Positions 49,759 to 50,655 of a stretch of 50,655 nt of DNA are shown here, in pieces. The notes beneath the pieces were generated by a model. It did not search any database. It had not been told where the DNA came from and saw only the letters and a list, made by a program, of their open reading frames with translations. Position 1 is the stretch's first letter. Every line of letters begins with the position of its first letter. A program made the translations under genes and the position numbers. The DNA is taken from positions 1 to 50,655 of the forward strand of contig JAFNUD010000064.1 of the NCBI GenBank assembly GCA_017384225.1, given 5' to 3'. The DNA is from Paludibacteraceae bacterium (lineage in GTDB: Bacteria > Bacteroidota > Bacteroidia > Bacteroidales > Paludibacteraceae).

Positions 49759-50655
49759 TTATTTCATTTTAAGGTTTTTCAGTATAATATGCTTGGGGTA
49801 TGTTTCCCTATCAGAATTCTTAACAGTAGGTTCAATAATACCCTTGTCTAATTGTTCTAAGCGATTCTTTCGCTTTTCTATCCATTCTTCCCATTTTGGG
49901 CTCACGCCAGCAGGTTCGGTATACAATTCCATCTTCGGGAATAAATAATATGCATACCATGCTACTTTCTTTGGCGCCATTTGTTTTTCTACAGCATGTT
50001 TGTACATATAAAGCTGATAGGCCTCTCCATTATTGATTCCTTTCTCAAAGACATCGCGTGTAGACCACTTAAGGTCAATAATAACGAGATCGCAGTTTTG
50101 GTCCTCAAGAAGCATATCCACATATCCGTGCGGATTATCGAAGGGATCAAACTTAGCGGTTACCTCATACTCGCAACGCACTGGATTGAGTCCATGATTA
50201 GAGATAATGCCGAATAATTTCGTGATACTTTGGTATAACTCCTCTTTGAATACGGCCAACATATTCACGTTCTCGGGTAGATTAAGGAATGCCGCACATT
50301 CCTTTTCAGCATCCATTGCCTGCTCAAAGAGTTTATCATATTCTTTTTCAAATCGCGATTGAATCTCATCTATGGAGTATGCTTCGGTATCGCACTTATT
50401 AACCAACAGTTCTACCACTTTGTGCGCAATTTTGCCCTTCATCAAATTCTCATTGGGTTCCTTATCATTTTCAGGTGCAGACAAACCGCCCATATTCTCC
50501 ATTACGTAATCAAACGGAGCATTTACTAATGTATCAATTGAGGAATAGCTGTCTGAGGGTTTAAGGATTTTTGATAGCACATCTGGATTAATGTTGATTT
50601 CGCCTATTGGGTTCAGTTTTACAACCTCTGCTGGTTTCGTTGTGGGGAGTATTAT
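49759..50655 (-). CDS. AddB-like PD-(D/E)XK nuclease, C-terminal part (cut by window edge)
   Basis: The frame is open to the right edge, so only the last 298 residues are seen; a GTG at 50580 is not a real start because the open frame continues for 25 codons upstream. The visible part is a nuclease of the RecB/AddB type: SYSSIDTLVNAPFDYVMEN near the front, GKIAHKVVELL with the family His, GYVDMLLEDQ and VIIDLKWS as the D and D-x-K motifs, and QLYMYKHAVE, the usual YxxQ-like helix. Its partner is the AddA-like helicase 6 bp downstream. An independent Cas4-like or RecB-like nuclease is possible if the unseen part is short. Confidence 0.8.
   Translation of the reverse strand: MILPTTKPAEVVKLNPIGEININPDVLSKILKPSDSYSSIDTLVNAPFDYVMENMGGLSAPENDKEPNENLMKGKIAHKVVELLVNKCDTEAYSIDEIQSRFEKEYDKLFEQAMDAEKECAAFLNLPENVNMLAVFKEELYQSITKLFGIISNHGLNPVRCEYEVTAKFDPFDNPHGYVDMLLEDQNCDLVIIDLKWSTRDVFEKGINNGEAYQLYMYKHAVEKQMAPKKVAWYAYYLFPKMELYTEPAGVSPKWEEWIEKRKNRLEQLDKGIIEPTVKNSDRETYPKHIILKNLKMK

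Noticed and set aside
210-50655. tRNA, rRNA or tmRNA genes
   Set aside because: I looked through the intergenic stretches for cloverleaf arms and the GGTTCRA T-loop and found none.

Overview
The window is chromosomal DNA of a Bacteroidota member, most likely order Bacteroidales. Three things point there. First, at least 13 promoters fit the Bacteroidetes consensus (TTTG, about 20 bp, TANNTTTG), and there are no recognisable Shine-Dalgarno sites. Second, the gene content is typical: DUF3276/PUR-alpha protein, Bacteroidetes-type RNA polymerase omega in a bamD-rpoZ-coaBC run, NQR, BspA-type leucine-rich repeats, GLUG repeats, a fucose-permease-family sugar transporter and an S9 dipeptidyl peptidase. 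Third, the DNA is AT-rich. I cannot name a genus.

Layout. 1-209 is the 5' end of nqrA (minus strand). 440-15637 is all plus strand: a secreted protein, then an apparent six-gene operon (dipeptidyl peptidase IV, glucose/galactose-type permease, ROK sugar kinase, polysaccharide deacetylase, Ig-like lipoprotein, PnuC), gmk-nadD, a small conserved protein with a porin-like protein and ApbE, and bamD-rpoZ-coaBC. From 15634 to the end nearly everything is on the minus strand. 15.6-21 kb holds the PUR-like protein, threonine dehydrogenase and a run of unknown genes with a leucine-rich-repeat protein and a GNAT acetyltransferase. 20.2-28.9 kb is an envelope cluster: a membrane-anchored Ser/Thr kinase, a channel-like protein with a non-canonical selectivity filter behind a highly structured leader, and lipoproteins carrying GYF-like, GLUG and related domains. 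29.7-34.6 kb has kbl, gdhA and an orphan NtrY-like histidine kinase. 34.7-37.5 kb has an unknown small gene with unusual repeat-rich control DNA, cstA and a palindrome-rich gap. 37.5-42.6 kb is a one-direction cassette led by a sigma-70-like factor and ending with a AAA+ ATPase. 42.8-50.7 kb is a DNA-end-processing operon of AddB-like nuclease (partial), AddA-like helicase-nuclease, SbcD and SbcC.

How the parts fit. NqrA and ApbE belong to the same respiratory complex (ApbE attaches FMN to Nqr subunits). The permease and ROK kinase make a sugar uptake and phosphorylation pair. PnuC and NadD both feed NAD synthesis. Tdh and Kbl together degrade threonine to glycine, although they lie 12 kb apart here. 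AddAB-like and SbcCD proteins act on double-strand DNA ends.

Most worth following up: the nested-stem leader at 27298-27546; the sigma-led cassette at 37458-42601, which includes a duplicated PHxH-domain protein; the filter-less channel-like protein; an apparently activator-dependent promoter with five 10-bp-phased repeats at 35304-35350; a sigma-gene promoter whose -33 region is replaced by a perfect dyad; and two interleaved divergent promoter pairs. I see no tRNA, rRNA, CRISPR array, insertion sequence or prophage.
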